Assembly: GCF_014192715.1 (NCBI RefSeq)
Contig: NZ_JACHYH010000010.1
Location: forward strand, 23,082-87,081
Length of the DNA stretch: 64,000 bases
Origin: Luteibacter sp. Sphag1AF
Lineage (GTDB): Bacteria; Pseudomonadota; Gammaproteobacteria; Xanthomonadales; Rhodanobacteraceae
Direction of reading: 5' to 3'
In this document: positions 10,398 to 19,466 of the stretch, one piece after another
Numbering within the stretch: the first letter of the stretch is position 1
Layout of the letters: every line of letters begins with the position of its first letter
Notes under the pieces: generated by a model
Databases searched by the model: none
What the model saw: the letters and a program-made list of their open reading frames with translations, nothing else
What the model was told of the DNA's origin: nothing
Made by a program: the position numbers and the translations under genes

Positions 10398-10859
10398 ATG
10401 ATCCTGCCGCGTTACCGTATTGCCGCCTCTGCCATTGAAGGCGCTGGCAAAGGGCTTTTCCTCGAAGAATCCGTCGCCCGGGGCCGCATCATCACGGCGC
10501 CGGACGCGATTGATCGCACCTACCCCTGGGCAGAGCTTTCCTCGCGCCCCGAGCTGGCCGAACAGATGTTTGCCAGCGCCCGCTGGTTCGAGGATCACTA
10601 CACCGTTTCCCCGGACTGGCCCGACGAATGTTTCGTGAATCACAGCTTTGAACCCACGGGGCTCTGGCATCTCGGATTTATTTTTGCCTTCAAAGACTTA
10701 CCGGAAGGCACTGAAATCACTGTGGATTATCGCCATCTTCTGCCTCCGGGCGAGGAAGAGAGCTTTATCGACAGCCAGAGTGGTGAGAAAATAATCGGCT
10801 TGTCCTGGCAGGAGAGCCTCACGGCGTCTACTCACGCCCTGGCTCGCCTGCTCGGCTGA
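10398..10859 (+). CDS. SET-domain protein (putative lysine methyltransferase)
   Basis: A 153-residue protein that is essentially a bare SET domain. The start RYRIAASAIEGAGKGLFLEE matches SET motif I, CFVNHSFEPTG is the NHS(C/F)xPN pseudoknot motif that binds S-adenosylmethionine, and EGTEITVDYRHL is the ELTxDY motif with the catalytic Tyr. There are no pre- or post-SET cysteine clusters. Bacterial SET proteins may methylate ribosomal or nucleoid proteins or host targets; nothing here names the substrate. It lies between a competence-type gene and an acetyltransferase on the same strand, 17 bp before the latter. Confidence 0.85.
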   Translation: MILPRYRIAASAIEGAGKGLFLEESVARGRIITAPDAIDRTYPWAELSSRPELAEQMFASARWFEDHYTVSPDWPDECFVNHSFEPTGLWHLGFIFAFKDLPEGTEITVDYRHLLPPGEEESFIDSQSGEKIIGLSWQESLTASTHALARLLG

Positions 10860-10876
10860 CTCACTGGTCAACTCAG

Positions 10877-11422
10877 ATGGCAATGCTTGAAATTCCCGTA
10901 ATCGAAACCGCGCGCCTGCGCCTTACCGCCCTTACCGAAAGCCACTTCGACGAATACGCGAGCATGCTCGCCGACGCCGACAGCACGCGCTGGATTGGCG
11001 ACGGGCAACCCCTTGATCGCATGAATGCCTGGCGTTCCATGGCCATGCTTCTGGGCCACTGGGCGTTGCGCGGCTGTGGCATGTGGGCCATCGAGCTCAA
11101 GGATACCGGCCAGTTCATCGGCCGCGCCGGCCTGATGCATCCGGAAGGCTGGCCTGATCTGGAACTGGGCTGGATGCTCAAGCCCGACCATCGCCACCAT
11201 GGCTATGCCACGGAAGCCGGCGAGGCGATTCTCGCCTTTGCATGGAACGAACTGCACGCCCAGCGCGTCATCAGCCTGGTGCGCATCGGCAACGAAGCAT
11301 CCGACCATGTGGCCGAACGCCTCGGTGGCGAACACATCGACAACATCGACTTCCTGGGCGGTGCCACGCATCTGTTTGCGTACTACCCGCCGCACCGCGA
11401 AAGTCGCCGCGCGGCAGGCTGA
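10877..11422 (+). CDS. GNAT family N-acetyltransferase (RimJ-like)
   Basis: A 181-residue acetyl-CoA-dependent acetyltransferase of the RimJ/RimL subgroup. It opens with PVIETARLRLTALTESHFDE; the acetyl-CoA loop is around LKPDHRHHGYATEAGEAIL (residues ~95-115), and the C-terminal NEASDHVAERLGGEH segment is typical. The substrate is unknown. It lies 17 bp after the SET-domain gene, so the two protein-modifying enzymes may be co-expressed. A second in-frame ATG at 10883 is an equally good start. Confidence 0.87.
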   Translation: MAMLEIPVIETARLRLTALTESHFDEYASMLADADSTRWIGDGQPLDRMNAWRSMAMLLGHWALRGCGMWAIELKDTGQFIGRAGLMHPEGWPDLELGWMLKPDHRHHGYATEAGEAILAFAWNELHAQRVISLVRIGNEASDHVAERLGGEHIDNIDFLGGATHLFAYYPPHRESRRAAG

Positions 11423-11443
11423 GCCTCCCCTCGTTACCGGCGC

Positions 11444-12352
11444 TCAGAGCGCCGGTGCGAAGTCCGTACGCCGGCGCCGCGCGCCGGCCGGCTGAGCCAC
11501 GGCGGCCAGGGCGTACAGGCGAGCCGTACGCATCCAGCCCACCACGACCACACCCAGTTGCGTAATCAGGAACGCGACGAGCAGGCCGACGCCCACGGCT
11601 GTGGTGTGACCACGCCAGCTGGCAATCAGCGCGGCCAGTCCGAAGCCGACGATCGAGATCACCAGATACGACCCCAGCGTGGCGAACGGCCGACGCAGGA
11701 ACTGCAACAGCCCGCGCCACAGGGCACGCCACGCCGAACGCAGGCCCATGTCCACCATGAACTGCGCGCGGGCTGATTCGGCAATGCATTGAGCCAGCAC
11801 GATGCACAGCAGCGCCACACCCAGCGCCACGTGGCCGGCAAGATCCGCATCACTCTGCAACAGGGCTGTCTCCGAACGATCACTCGCATACTTCATGGCC
11901 TGCATGGCCAGGAAACCTGACGGCACATAGACAACGAGCGACACCAGCGTTGTGCGGAACATGCGCCAGTACTCGGCGCCTGCTCCCTGAAGCAGTCCGG
12001 TGAAACTGAGGGATCGCCCTGCCCGCGCGCTGGCCACCACCATGCCCGACAACAGCGGCGATATCAGCAACGACAGCACCACGCCCGCCGCGATGGCACC
12101 GTGCACCGGCGCGAGGTCACCCATCCGGGCTGCCACGTCACGGAACATCAGGGCATCGAAGTGCTGCGCCCATTCGTCCGCGTGCACGGAGTAATCGAGC
12201 ATCGACGAAAACGCGCTGAGTATCGGGAGCGATGCCACCAGCGTGGGAATCAGGGTCAACAGCACCCAGCAGATCAGCAGCCGCCATTGCAGGCCACCCG
12301 CCAGGCCGGTACCCAGCGCCGACCATCCGGAACGTTGCATGTAACCGTTCAT
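11444..12352 (-). CDS. Polytopic inner-membrane protein of unknown function
   Basis: I do not recognise a function. The 302 residues contain about six hydrophobic segments, including LLICWVLLTLIPTLVASLPI, GAIAAGVVLSLLISPLLSGM and LVISIVGFGLAALIASW, and end in a basic tail (RRRRTDF). Its ATG overlaps the stop of the M1 peptidase gene by four bases (12349-12352), so it is translationally coupled to it. It may be a partner or insertion factor for the peptidase, or an ABC-2-like permease relative; no ATPase is adjacent. Confidence 0.8.
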   Translation of the reverse strand: MNGYMQRSGWSALGTGLAGGLQWRLLICWVLLTLIPTLVASLPILSAFSSMLDYSVHADEWAQHFDALMFRDVAARMGDLAPVHGAIAAGVVLSLLISPLLSGMVVASARAGRSLSFTGLLQGAGAEYWRMFRTTLVSLVVYVPSGFLAMQAMKYASDRSETALLQSDADLAGHVALGVALLCIVLAQCIAESARAQFMVDMGLRSAWRALWRGLLQFLRRPFATLGSYLVISIVGFGLAALIASWRGHTTAVGVGLLVAFLITQLGVVVVGWMRTARLYALAAVAQPAGARRRRTDFAPAL

Positions 12353-14598
12353 AGCGTCCCCAGGATGGCGTAGAAGCCTTGCAGAAGATGGGCGATATCC
12401 GAGGTCCAGCGGCGCGACGCGCTGCCGTTGGCCTTCAAGGTGCGGCTGTCATTGATTTTGTCTGCGTCCAGGTACACGACGCGCTCCGGATCAAGCTCTG
12501 CCGAAACCGCCCGCACCGGCTTGATGAATTCAAAGCGCGCCCAGCGGCGATCATCATCCCAGCGCACGTTCTCGGTGGAACCGTCGGCAAAGGTGACACG
12601 AAGCTTTTCGCCCAGCTGCGAACCCTGTCGCCACACGGTAACCACCGTGCGGAACGGATACGGGCCAGTGCCTTCTTTCGCATTCGGGTTGGCTTTGTTC
12701 CAGGCGTCGCGCTTTTCCCGAACGATCTTGTCGATGTCCCCAGCATTCACCTCGGCACGCGTCCCGCCCTTCACGAAGCTGCCCGGCAGCGGCAGCACTT
12801 CCTCACTGGTCAGCTCGGTGATCTGGTTGTCGACCACGTCGGTGCCATACACGTACTGGTCGAAGATCTGATCCACGTCGTGACGTTTGCCCGACACCTC
12901 GATCAACACGGCCTGCAAGTCGGCAACGGATGGATGGCGATAGCGCCACAGTTGGTAATAACGACGGAACGCACGCTCCATCACGTCCTTGCCAAGGCGC
13001 TCTTCCAGATCGTGCATCGCCGTGGCGGTGCGCGAGTACACCGTGCCGTATGACGATGACGACAGACGATCCCACGCATTCTGCCCCAGGGGATCGGCCG
13101 GCTTTGACAGCGTTGCCATCATGCGCTCCAGCATGAAGACGGGCGTGGGCGCCTCAACGCCGAAGAAACGATAGAACGCGGTGGTCAGCCACACGCGCTG
13201 ACCGCGTTCGCGCAGCATCCGCTGGTCCCAATATTCGTTGAGGCCTTCGTCGAGAATCGGTTCTTCAAACTCGTTGGACGCCAGCAAGCCGTAGAAATAG
13301 CCGTGACCGAATTCATGGATGGTCACGAAGTCCAGCATGAACTCGTCCAGCGTACCCGGCTGCGCCGACTTGTAATGGTCCACGGTGTAGAACGTGGGGT
13401 ACTCCATACCGCCCGCCTCGTCCGCGTTGAACGGCGGAATCACCGCGGTCACGGTCTTGTACGGATACGGGCCCAGCGTGTTGGAAAAATAGGTCAGCGA
13501 ATCGGTGGATGCCTTAAGCACCTGCTTCGCGTTGACGGCGTACTCCGGCGGATAGATCACCCGCACCTTCACCTGAGGACTGCCCGGCCCCTGCCAGGTC
13601 GTATCCATGGTGAGGTAGGCCGGCGCGGCCACCCACGCGAAATCGTGCACGTCGTCCTGGGCGAAGTGCCAGACCAGGTCGTCGCCCTGCGCCACCGGCT
13701 CGCCCTGCTGTTCGCCCACGGCGCCCACAACATAGTTTTTCGGCACGGTCAGCTGGACATCGAACTGACCGAAATCGGCGTAGAACTCGCTGGCGAAATG
13801 AAACTCGTGAACGTTCCAGCGCGGTGCCGTGGCGCCACGTTCGCCGGCCAGTTCCAGCACGCCGATCTTCGGATACCACTGCCCCACCAGATGGAACTGT
13901 CCCACGTAGCCCGTGCGTTCGATCACGCGCGGCAACTGGCTGTGGAAGTCCATGTTGAGGGTCACGCTGCCACCCGCCGGAACCGGCTGGGCCAGGTCCA
14001 CGCGCACCACGGTGGTATCGGTCGACGGGCCGCCATCCGGATGGACGTACTCCCACTTCAGCGTCGCGCCCTGCTGCTCCACGCGGCGGAGGTCGATGAA
14101 GCCCCACTCGCCTTTCTTCGTGGTGGCCAGGCCGCGACCGCCGCCGTGCGCTGCAAGCGTGCGACGTTCGGTGAAGAACGTGCTTCCTTCGTTCTGAAAC
14201 GCATTGAGATACAGATGCAGGTAGACCGACGACACCGGCTGAGCGCTGCGGTTGCGCCAGGTCAGTTGCTCCTGGCCGTCCACCGTGTGCGCGTTCGGAT
14301 CCAGCCTGGCCTGGATGCGATAGGACACGACCCGGTCGGACAGTGTCGGTTCCTGTCCGGTGCGCGGGCCGCCCCACGCATTTTCGGCGCTGGGCGTTTT
14401 GACGGCCGCCGCATGCGCCGATGCGAAGGGGATATCCGCCGCAGGCATCGCCGCTGTCGCGACGGATGATGCCGCCGCCGGCTGGGGAGATGGCGGGGGT
14501 GGAAGCTGGATGGCCAGAACAAGCGGTGCGGCGGTGCATGACGCCACCACCAGGAGACCAGTCACGAATCGTCTTGCCATGCGCTGCATGGATATCAT
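12349..14598 (-). CDS. M1 family zinc metallopeptidase
   Basis: A 749-residue exported aminopeptidase. The zinc site is H428-E429-F-G-H432 with the third ligand Glu in NEYWD downstream (LDEGLNEYWDQR). The exopeptidase loop that is GxMEN in classic M1 enzymes reads GGMEY here. An N-terminal hydrophobic segment (RRFVTGLLVVASCTAAPLVL) precedes a Pro/Ala-rich linker, then the beta domain from about residue 85 and the catalytic domain around 320-560. The true start could be the ATG at 14598 or at 14589. It forms a two-gene unit with the downstream membrane protein. Confidence 0.92.
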   Translation of the reverse strand: MISMQRMARRFVTGLLVVASCTAAPLVLAIQLPPPPSPQPAAASSVATAAMPAADIPFASAHAAAVKTPSAENAWGGPRTGQEPTLSDRVVSYRIQARLDPNAHTVDGQEQLTWRNRSAQPVSSVYLHLYLNAFQNEGSTFFTERRTLAAHGGGRGLATTKKGEWGFIDLRRVEQQGATLKWEYVHPDGGPSTDTTVVRVDLAQPVPAGGSVTLNMDFHSQLPRVIERTGYVGQFHLVGQWYPKIGVLELAGERGATAPRWNVHEFHFASEFYADFGQFDVQLTVPKNYVVGAVGEQQGEPVAQGDDLVWHFAQDDVHDFAWVAAPAYLTMDTTWQGPGSPQVKVRVIYPPEYAVNAKQVLKASTDSLTYFSNTLGPYPYKTVTAVIPPFNADEAGGMEYPTFYTVDHYKSAQPGTLDEFMLDFVTIHEFGHGYFYGLLASNEFEEPILDEGLNEYWDQRMLRERGQRVWLTTAFYRFFGVEAPTPVFMLERMMATLSKPADPLGQNAWDRLSSSSYGTVYSRTATAMHDLEERLGKDVMERAFRRYYQLWRYRHPSVADLQAVLIEVSGKRHDVDQIFDQYVYGTDVVDNQITELTSEEVLPLPGSFVKGGTRAEVNAGDIDKIVREKRDAWNKANPNAKEGTGPYPFRTVVTVWRQGSQLGEKLRVTFADGSTENVRWDDDRRWARFEFIKPVRAVSAELDPERVVYLDADKINDSRTLKANGSASRRWTSDIAHLLQGFYAILGTL

Positions 14599-14686
14599 CC
14601 CGCCCCTGTAATCAGGTGATCATTGCGCTGCGCATGAAAGGGCCGATATAGGCCAGAGGTCATGGACAACGCTGACCGATGGGGCG

Positions 14687-15544
14687 TCAGCCAGGGAACG
14701 CCTTCTCGCGCATCCATTTGGTCACGATCCATTTCTCGCCCCGGCGCACTGGAGCGCCGCCGTGCAGCGAATAGCTGTCCAGTTCACCCGCATCACTGGC
14801 GTACTCGAAATACAGTGCCTGGCCACGCCTGGGTATGTAGCGGAAGCCGATGTGCGGGAAGATCGTCTCGCCGCCATCGTCCGCATCGTTCAAGTACATG
14901 ATCAGTGTGGATACGCGCTGGCCGCCGTTCTTCAGATGGCGTTCGCTGCCTTTTTCGTCGGGTGCGAAAAAGTCGTAGTGCGGCATGTACTCACCGCCCA
15001 CGCCGTAACGCATGACCTGAAGGCCTTCGCCGTGTTCCTCGCTCAGGCGCATGATCGCGGCCGCCCGCGCGTCGATACGCTGGATCAGTTCGTTCTCGGA
15101 GCGGTGAAAGTACGCGCCTTCACTGGTGCGTATGTCCATCACCGTGTTGCTGCCCGAACCGGGCGCCACCACGGCCGAACGGGCCAGCCGCGCCGACGCC
15201 ATGGCGCACAGCGCGGCGCACTCGGCCGGGTCCAGCACGTTGTCCAGCACGGCGATCACCGGACGGTCGATACGGATCAGCACCCGCGCCTCGCGATCGC
15301 CCGCGTCCACCACGTGAGAGGCCGCCAGGCGGCTGCTGCGCGGCCGGTGTGCGGCAGGCGACGTCGGCAGGCTCATGGGCGCGGGCCCACCAAACACGAC
15401 ATCCGCGATGGCCTGGCGGGCCACGGCCGGATCGAACCCGTTTTCCCGCATGGTGGCCAGTAATTGTGCGGGCGCCGAACCACCTGCAACGGCTTCCACG
15501 ATCCAGCGCTGCCAGTCGGGAGTCACTTCGTGGTGCTGGCCCAT
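14687..15544 (-). CDS. 2OG-Fe(II) oxygenase, prolyl 4-hydroxylase type
   Basis: A 285-residue iron- and 2-oxoglutarate-dependent dioxygenase. The facial triad is visible as HYD in GGEYMPHYDFFAPDEKG and the distal His in DSYSLHGGAPVRRGEKWIV, where the following basic residues bind 2-oxoglutarate. The ~85-residue N-terminal part is helical and not part of the fold. The start MGQHHEVTPDWQRW at 15544 is chosen because the longer open frame upstream is Arg-rich noise. Bacterial relatives hydroxylate Pro in proteins such as EF-Tu or collagen-like repeats; a Gly-rich repeat lipoprotein lies 5 kb away, but no link is shown. Confidence 0.92.
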   Translation of the reverse strand: MGQHHEVTPDWQRWIVEAVAGGSAPAQLLATMRENGFDPAVARQAIADVVFGGPAPMSLPTSPAAHRPRSSRLAASHVVDAGDREARVLIRIDRPVIAVLDNVLDPAECAALCAMASARLARSAVVAPGSGSNTVMDIRTSEGAYFHRSENELIQRIDARAAAIMRLSEEHGEGLQVMRYGVGGEYMPHYDFFAPDEKGSERHLKNGGQRVSTLIMYLNDADDGGETIFPHIGFRYIPRRGQALYFEYASDAGELDSYSLHGGAPVRRGEKWIVTKWMREKAFPG

Positions 15545-15611
15545 GTCCCGGAAATCCGATAGCTGGAGAGATGCCGAAGTATGCAGCAGATGCCACCCGG
15601 AGCGCAGGCGA

Positions 15612-15887
15612 TTACTCCGTCGCCGCCTCGTCACGGAGTAGCCACGCCAGCTTGGCGTCACGCGGCAGCCGCTTGATGGCCCATTCGGCCTGCGACGCTG
15701 TGGCACGGTCGGGAAACGCGCGCGCGCCCAGCAGCCGCACCGGTGGATTGGCCCGTGTGTAACGCGCGCCTTTTCCCGCCGCGTGCGCTGCGTAGCGCTG
15801 CTCCAGCCGGTTGGTGATGCCGGCGTAATAAGCACCGTTCGCGCATTCGATCAGATACAGGAACCAGGATTTCGCGACGTCTTCCAC
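15612..15887 (-). CDS. GIY-YIG domain protein (UPF0213/YhbQ-like)
   Basis: A 91-residue single-domain GIY-YIG protein: [19 protein letters not shown] carries the GIY...YIG equivalents (LYL and YAG), followed by [20 protein letters not shown] and the Glu in [13 protein letters not shown]. Relatives are annotated as structure-selective endonucleases, with uncertain role. I take the GTG at 15887 as start. The ribosome site is weak and the frame stays open far upstream, but that part lies opposite the divergent GNAT gene and has no family likeness. Confidence 0.82.
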   Translation of the reverse strand: MEDVAKSWFLYLIECANGAYYAGITNRLEQRYAAHAAGKGARYTRANPPVRLLGARAFPDRATASQAEWAIKRLPRDAKLAWLLRDEAATE

Positions 15888-16010
15888 GGGCAACTCGACA
15901 GGGCAGTGACACGCAAGGTACGACGCCTGCCCTTCCGGCTCAATGCGCGGTTGACACTGATCCGTCCGACACCGCCTGATAGCGCCACCTTCCACCCACG
16001 CAGGCTTCCC

Positions 16011-16535
16011 GTGACATCCCGGCGCATCACCACGCAACGTCTCACACTCACGCCGCACGAACTGACCGATTTCGACGACAGCTACTCGCTGTTCGCCAAC
16101 GAGGAAGTCACCCGCTATATCACCGGCCGACCAGGAACCCGTGAAGAGGCCTGGTCGCGGCTGTTGCGTTACATCGGCCACTGGCATTCTCTCGGCTTCG
16201 GCTACTGGGTCATTCGCGAACGCGACACCGGCGCGTTCGTCGGAGAGATGGGCTTTGCGCGCTACGAGCGCATCATCGAACCGTCCTTCGAAGGCATTCC
16301 GGAGATCGGCTGGGCCCTCCTGCCGGCCATGCAGGGCAAGGGATACGCCCATGAAGCCTTGAGTGCGGCGCTGGCCTGGGCCGACGAGGCATGGCCAGAA
16401 AGGACGACTGGCTGCATCATCTCGCCGGCCAACGAGCCGTCCATACGCCTGGCCAGCCGTCACGGCTATCAGCACATCACCTCCACGACCTATGCCGGGG
16501 AAGACACACTGGTATTTCACCGCGTCAAAGATTGA
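16011..16535 (+). CDS. GNAT family N-acetyltransferase
   Basis: A 174-residue RimJ/RimL-type acetyltransferase beginning [20 protein letters not shown] from a GTG at 16011. [18 protein letters not shown] and the acetyl-CoA loop [20 protein letters not shown] are clear. The C-terminus ([18 protein letters not shown]) is typical. An open frame continues 5' but runs antisense to the GIY-YIG gene and lacks family sequence, so the GTG start is preferred. Its stop overlaps the convergent mini-catalase gene by 11 bp. Substrate unknown. Confidence 0.85.
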   Translation: MTSRRITTQRLTLTPHELTDFDDSYSLFANEEVTRYITGRPGTREEAWSRLLRYIGHWHSLGFGYWVIRERDTGAFVGEMGFARYERIIEPSFEGIPEIGWALLPAMQGKGYAHEALSAALAWADEAWPERTTGCIISPANEPSIRLASRHGYQHITSTTYAGEDTLVFHRVKD

Positions 16536-17631
16536 GGTCGTCGATGCTCTTCGGCTCGCACGGCGCCGTGCCGTTGTGCCGCGCACGGAAGGCGGCCATG
16601 GCCTTGTAAGCCACGCGTCGGGCACGCATCACCGAACCCAGCGGGCGATGCGCTGCCAGGGCATGCCACGGATTGAACGAGAGGCCGTCGTCAATGGATG
16701 CGCGACGCGCCTCGTTCCACGCCGGCTGCGCAGGCACCACGATGCGGGCCACTTCAATGTACGGGCTGCGCTCCTGCGGCCAGGACACGGACGCATCCTC
16801 GATGGGCATCGCTTCAGGATCGGTGCAGAACTGCACACGCACTTCCCACTCGCCACCTTCGCGCGCGAAATGCTCGATGACCGCCTCACGAATGCCATTG
16901 GGGCGGTCGTGCAGATCCAGCGGAAGGTCAGTGAGCCGCACCAGATTCGGCGATGCGGGCGCGACAGAAAACTTCACGACATAGTCGCCGAAGCGCAGAG
17001 GCACCTGGCTGAAAAACGTGTCGCCGAGGATATGCGTTTCCGGCTGGCCACCCAGTGCGAGCAGGGTGGAGCTTTTTCCGCCGAACGCTTCAATCACTTT
17101 TTCTGCCCCGCGAAGAACGGCGGAAATCGCCTTCTTCGCGCCCTCGGCCTTGTCCGTGGTCGCAGCCACCAGCTTCAGTGAACTCAGGAATTTCTTTGCA
17201 TCCGGTGCAGAAAACGTCGGGCCATTGACCATGACGAAGTCCTGCGTGGAATCGCCTTCGCATCCAGGAAGCCTGGGGCCTTTCACATCGAAGATCTTGA
17301 TGGCCATGCCGCGTGGCGTCGACACGCTGTCATCGAGAATGTCGCCCGGCACGGTCGACAACCGCATCACCAGCGGGTAGTGCCCGGGCGTTGCGAACAG
17401 GCCCTGGGCCAGCTCGGGCGGCAAGTCTCCCGGCACGATCAGCTCGCCGGTCAGCAGCCCATGGCTCTTGGCATGCACAGCGCGGTTCGCGTGTCCCTCG
17501 TGACGGAGTGTCGTTTCGTTGATGCCCGTCAGGGTGTCGATCAGTGACTGTGCCGTCTGGGCTTCATCCGGCTCGATCACTTCCAGCGATTCGTCAAAAC
17601 GAATCGGCGCGGGATGCAGGGAAAGCGGCAT
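16525..17631 (-). CDS. Catalase-related heme protein (SrpA-like mini-catalase)
   Basis: A 368-residue reduced-size catalase relative. The distal His lies in [12 protein letters not shown] (residue ~53), the Asn in [10 protein letters not shown], and the proximal Tyr in the RxxxY motif [10 protein letters not shown] near the C-terminus. It lacks the NADPH-binding and flavodoxin-like extensions of large catalases. Family members show weak catalase or heme peroxidase activity; some bacterial versions are periplasmic, but I see no signal peptide here. It lies 74 bp downstream of the two-partner transporter gene on the same strand. Confidence 0.9.
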   Translation of the reverse strand: MPLSLHPAPIRFDESLEVIEPDEAQTAQSLIDTLTGINETTLRHEGHANRAVHAKSHGLLTGELIVPGDLPPELAQGLFATPGHYPLVMRLSTVPGDILDDSVSTPRGMAIKIFDVKGPRLPGCEGDSTQDFVMVNGPTFSAPDAKKFLSSLKLVAATTDKAEGAKKAISAVLRGAEKVIEAFGGKSSTLLALGGQPETHILGDTFFSQVPLRFGDYVVKFSVAPASPNLVRLTDLPLDLHDRPNGIREAVIEHFAREGGEWEVRVQFCTDPEAMPIEDASVSWPQERSPYIEVARIVVPAQPAWNEARRASIDDGLSFNPWHALAAHRPLGSVMRARRVAYKAMAAFRARHNGTAPCEPKSIDDLNL

Positions 17632-17688
17632 GGCGTAACTCCGGCGAACAACAGGGCCACAGAATGGTGTGCGCCCAGCCGTGAAGAC

Positions 17689-17706
17689 GGCGTCCGGACG
17701 GACGCC
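17689..17706 (-). terminator. Short hairpin after the TpsB-like gene
   Basis: GGCGTCC, loop GGAC, GGACGCC form a 7-bp stem directly at the stop codon of the transporter gene. There is no T-run, so termination is only a possibility. Confidence 0.25.
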
Positions 17707-19385
17707 TATTTCAGCCGATATGAAAACGTCAGATTAACGCGCGTGCTCCGGCTGTGGTCTTCCGGTGGCTTGTCGCCCACGGGCTGGGCGAACGCGAGGT
17801 CGATGGTGTAATGCTTGCCATCGGAAGCACGCAGACCCAGCGCGACCGAGTCGAGGTTGCGGATAAGCGGCCGGCCACTATTCACATACACGCGTGCCAT
17901 CTGGCCCACCACGTAGGGAACCAGCGAGGAAACCCATTTGATGGAAGACACAAACTTGCGATTGACCTCCAGCGCGCCTGCCCATCCACTGTCCCCCGCC
18001 GCATCGCCCGGATCGTACGCCAGCGCGTAGCGGGGACCGCCGAAGTTGATCTGCTCCGTCGAGGGCAGCGTGTTGTTGCTGTACTGGCCGGTAGCGCTGA
18101 TCACCGTACCGAACTGGTGCGGCCATTGATTGGTCTGCGCAAAACTCATGTCGATGCGCGTGAAGGTCACATCAGGTAACGCGATGGCGCTGGCGTCCGC
18201 ACCCGGAATGTTGGTCAGCGCCCGGGAATAAGCGCCAAGTCCGTTAAACCCGTGCGCCACTTCCACACTGAACTGCCGGGTCTGTTTCGGGTACGTGGCC
18301 ACCCAGGCAAGACTGGCATTGACCACGCGCGTATGCGATTGCAACGCGAGAAGCGCACCCGTATCCACATTGCGATATTTGTCGTTCTGGTCCGATGCGT
18401 AAATGCCGCCATTGGCGACAAGGCTTCGCGTATTGGAGAGGATGATCGGATAGTGCGCGGAAAAACTCAGCTTGTCCTGATCGAGGCGGTGATCGAGATA
18501 GGCGGGTAACGTGCTTTCGCCGTTGTCCGGATTGCCGCGAAAATTGGAAATGTCTGCCTCGCCCTGCCAGCCATTCGAACCGAATGGCTGAATCCAGCTT
18601 GCCGAATAGAACTTCTGCCTTCCGCCGCTCGGAAAGAGCGTCGACACACTCACCTGCTCGCCCAGCGGCGTCAGCGCGTTCTCCATCAGGGCCACCACAC
18701 CCTGCGTGCCGGGATGATTCATGTCCAGACCCGACGTGGCGTTGTATCGCTGGCGAGTCACGTTCAGATCAAGGCGCGTGGCGCCGTCGGTGGTCGTGGG
18801 AGGCGGCACGCTGGCCGCAATCTTTGCGCCGGGCAATTGGCCCAGCACCTGAATGTAGCGCTCGAACGTGGCTTGCTTCAGAGGACGCTCGCCCACGATA
18901 TGGGCGGCTATACGGCGGATGCGTTTGTCCAGCGTGCCGGTGTCGCCCTTGACTGTAACTTCGGCGACGTAACCTTCCACCACATCCACACGGACGACGC
19001 CACCGCTGAAATCCTGACCGGGTATAAACGCGAATGACAGCGCGTACCCTTTTTCCTTGTACAGCGCAGTGACTTTGTCAGCCGCCGCAATGAGGTCGGC
19101 CACGGAAACGTCGCGGCCTTGCAGCGGACGGAAAATGGCCGCGACGGTCTCGAAGGGAACGGCTTTGGCACCCTGCACGTCGAAGCGCGTGGGCGTGAGG
19201 CGCGAAGCAAGCAATGCTTCAAGCGCGGGGTTGCGCTGTTGCTGCACGGTGACATTCACCGACGGCGCCTGTTTGGGCGCCTGCGTCTGAGGCAGCGTCT
19301 GTAACGGATTGGCGGGGGGTCTTACCTGGGCTTGCGCGGCACACACAACGGACAGTCCAACAAAACAGCCGAGCCAACGATTCAT
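17706..19385 (-). CDS. ShlB/FhaC/HecB-type outer-membrane transporter (TpsB)
   Basis: A 559-residue outer-membrane protein of the Omp85/TpsB superfamily that exports a large partner protein. Signal peptide MNRWLGCFVGLSVVCAAQAQ is followed by a Gln/Pro linker, one or two POTRA domains (RFDVQGAKAVPFETVAAIFR, then VVRVDVVEGYVAEVTVKG, to about residue 210) and a 16-strand-type beta-barrel ending in aromatic-rich strands (RVNLTFSYRLK). The ATG at 19385 follows AGGGAG. The only upstream partner is the Gly-rich repeat lipoprotein, separated by a strong hairpin. No FhaB-like protein with a TPS domain is in the window. Confidence 0.92.
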   Translation of the reverse strand: MNRWLGCFVGLSVVCAAQAQVRPPANPLQTLPQTQAPKQAPSVNVTVQQQRNPALEALLASRLTPTRFDVQGAKAVPFETVAAIFRPLQGRDVSVADLIAAADKVTALYKEKGYALSFAFIPGQDFSGGVVRVDVVEGYVAEVTVKGDTGTLDKRIRRIAAHIVGERPLKQATFERYIQVLGQLPGAKIAASVPPPTTTDGATRLDLNVTRQRYNATSGLDMNHPGTQGVVALMENALTPLGEQVSVSTLFPSGGRQKFYSASWIQPFGSNGWQGEADISNFRGNPDNGESTLPAYLDHRLDQDKLSFSAHYPIILSNTRSLVANGGIYASDQNDKYRNVDTGALLALQSHTRVVNASLAWVATYPKQTRQFSVEVAHGFNGLGAYSRALTNIPGADASAIALPDVTFTRIDMSFAQTNQWPHQFGTVISATGQYSNNTLPSTEQINFGGPRYALAYDPGDAAGDSGWAGALEVNRKFVSSIKWVSSLVPYVVGQMARVYVNSGRPLIRNLDSVALGLRASDGKHYTIDLAFAQPVGDKPPEDHSRSTRVNLTFSYRLK

Positions 19386-19414
19386 CTGATCTCCCTTTGC
19401 CCTGGACGCCCGGA

Positions 19415-19444
19415 GGACGGAGACGCATCCATGCGTCTCCGTCC
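19415..19444 (-). terminator. Intercistronic 14-bp hairpin (attenuator-like)
   Basis: A perfect 14-bp stem, GGACGGAGACGCAT and its complement with a 2-base loop, fills the 81-bp gap between the repeat lipoprotein gene and the transporter gene. There is no T-run. It may reduce read-through or protect the upstream mRNA, giving more lipoprotein than transporter. Confidence 0.5.
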
Positions 19445-19466
19445 GGGTAGTTCACGAACCGCTTGT

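Noticed and set aside
15612..16625. 337-codon version of the GIY-YIG protein
   Set aside because: Only the last ~90 residues match the family; the rest lies opposite a GNAT gene and looks like shadow sequence.
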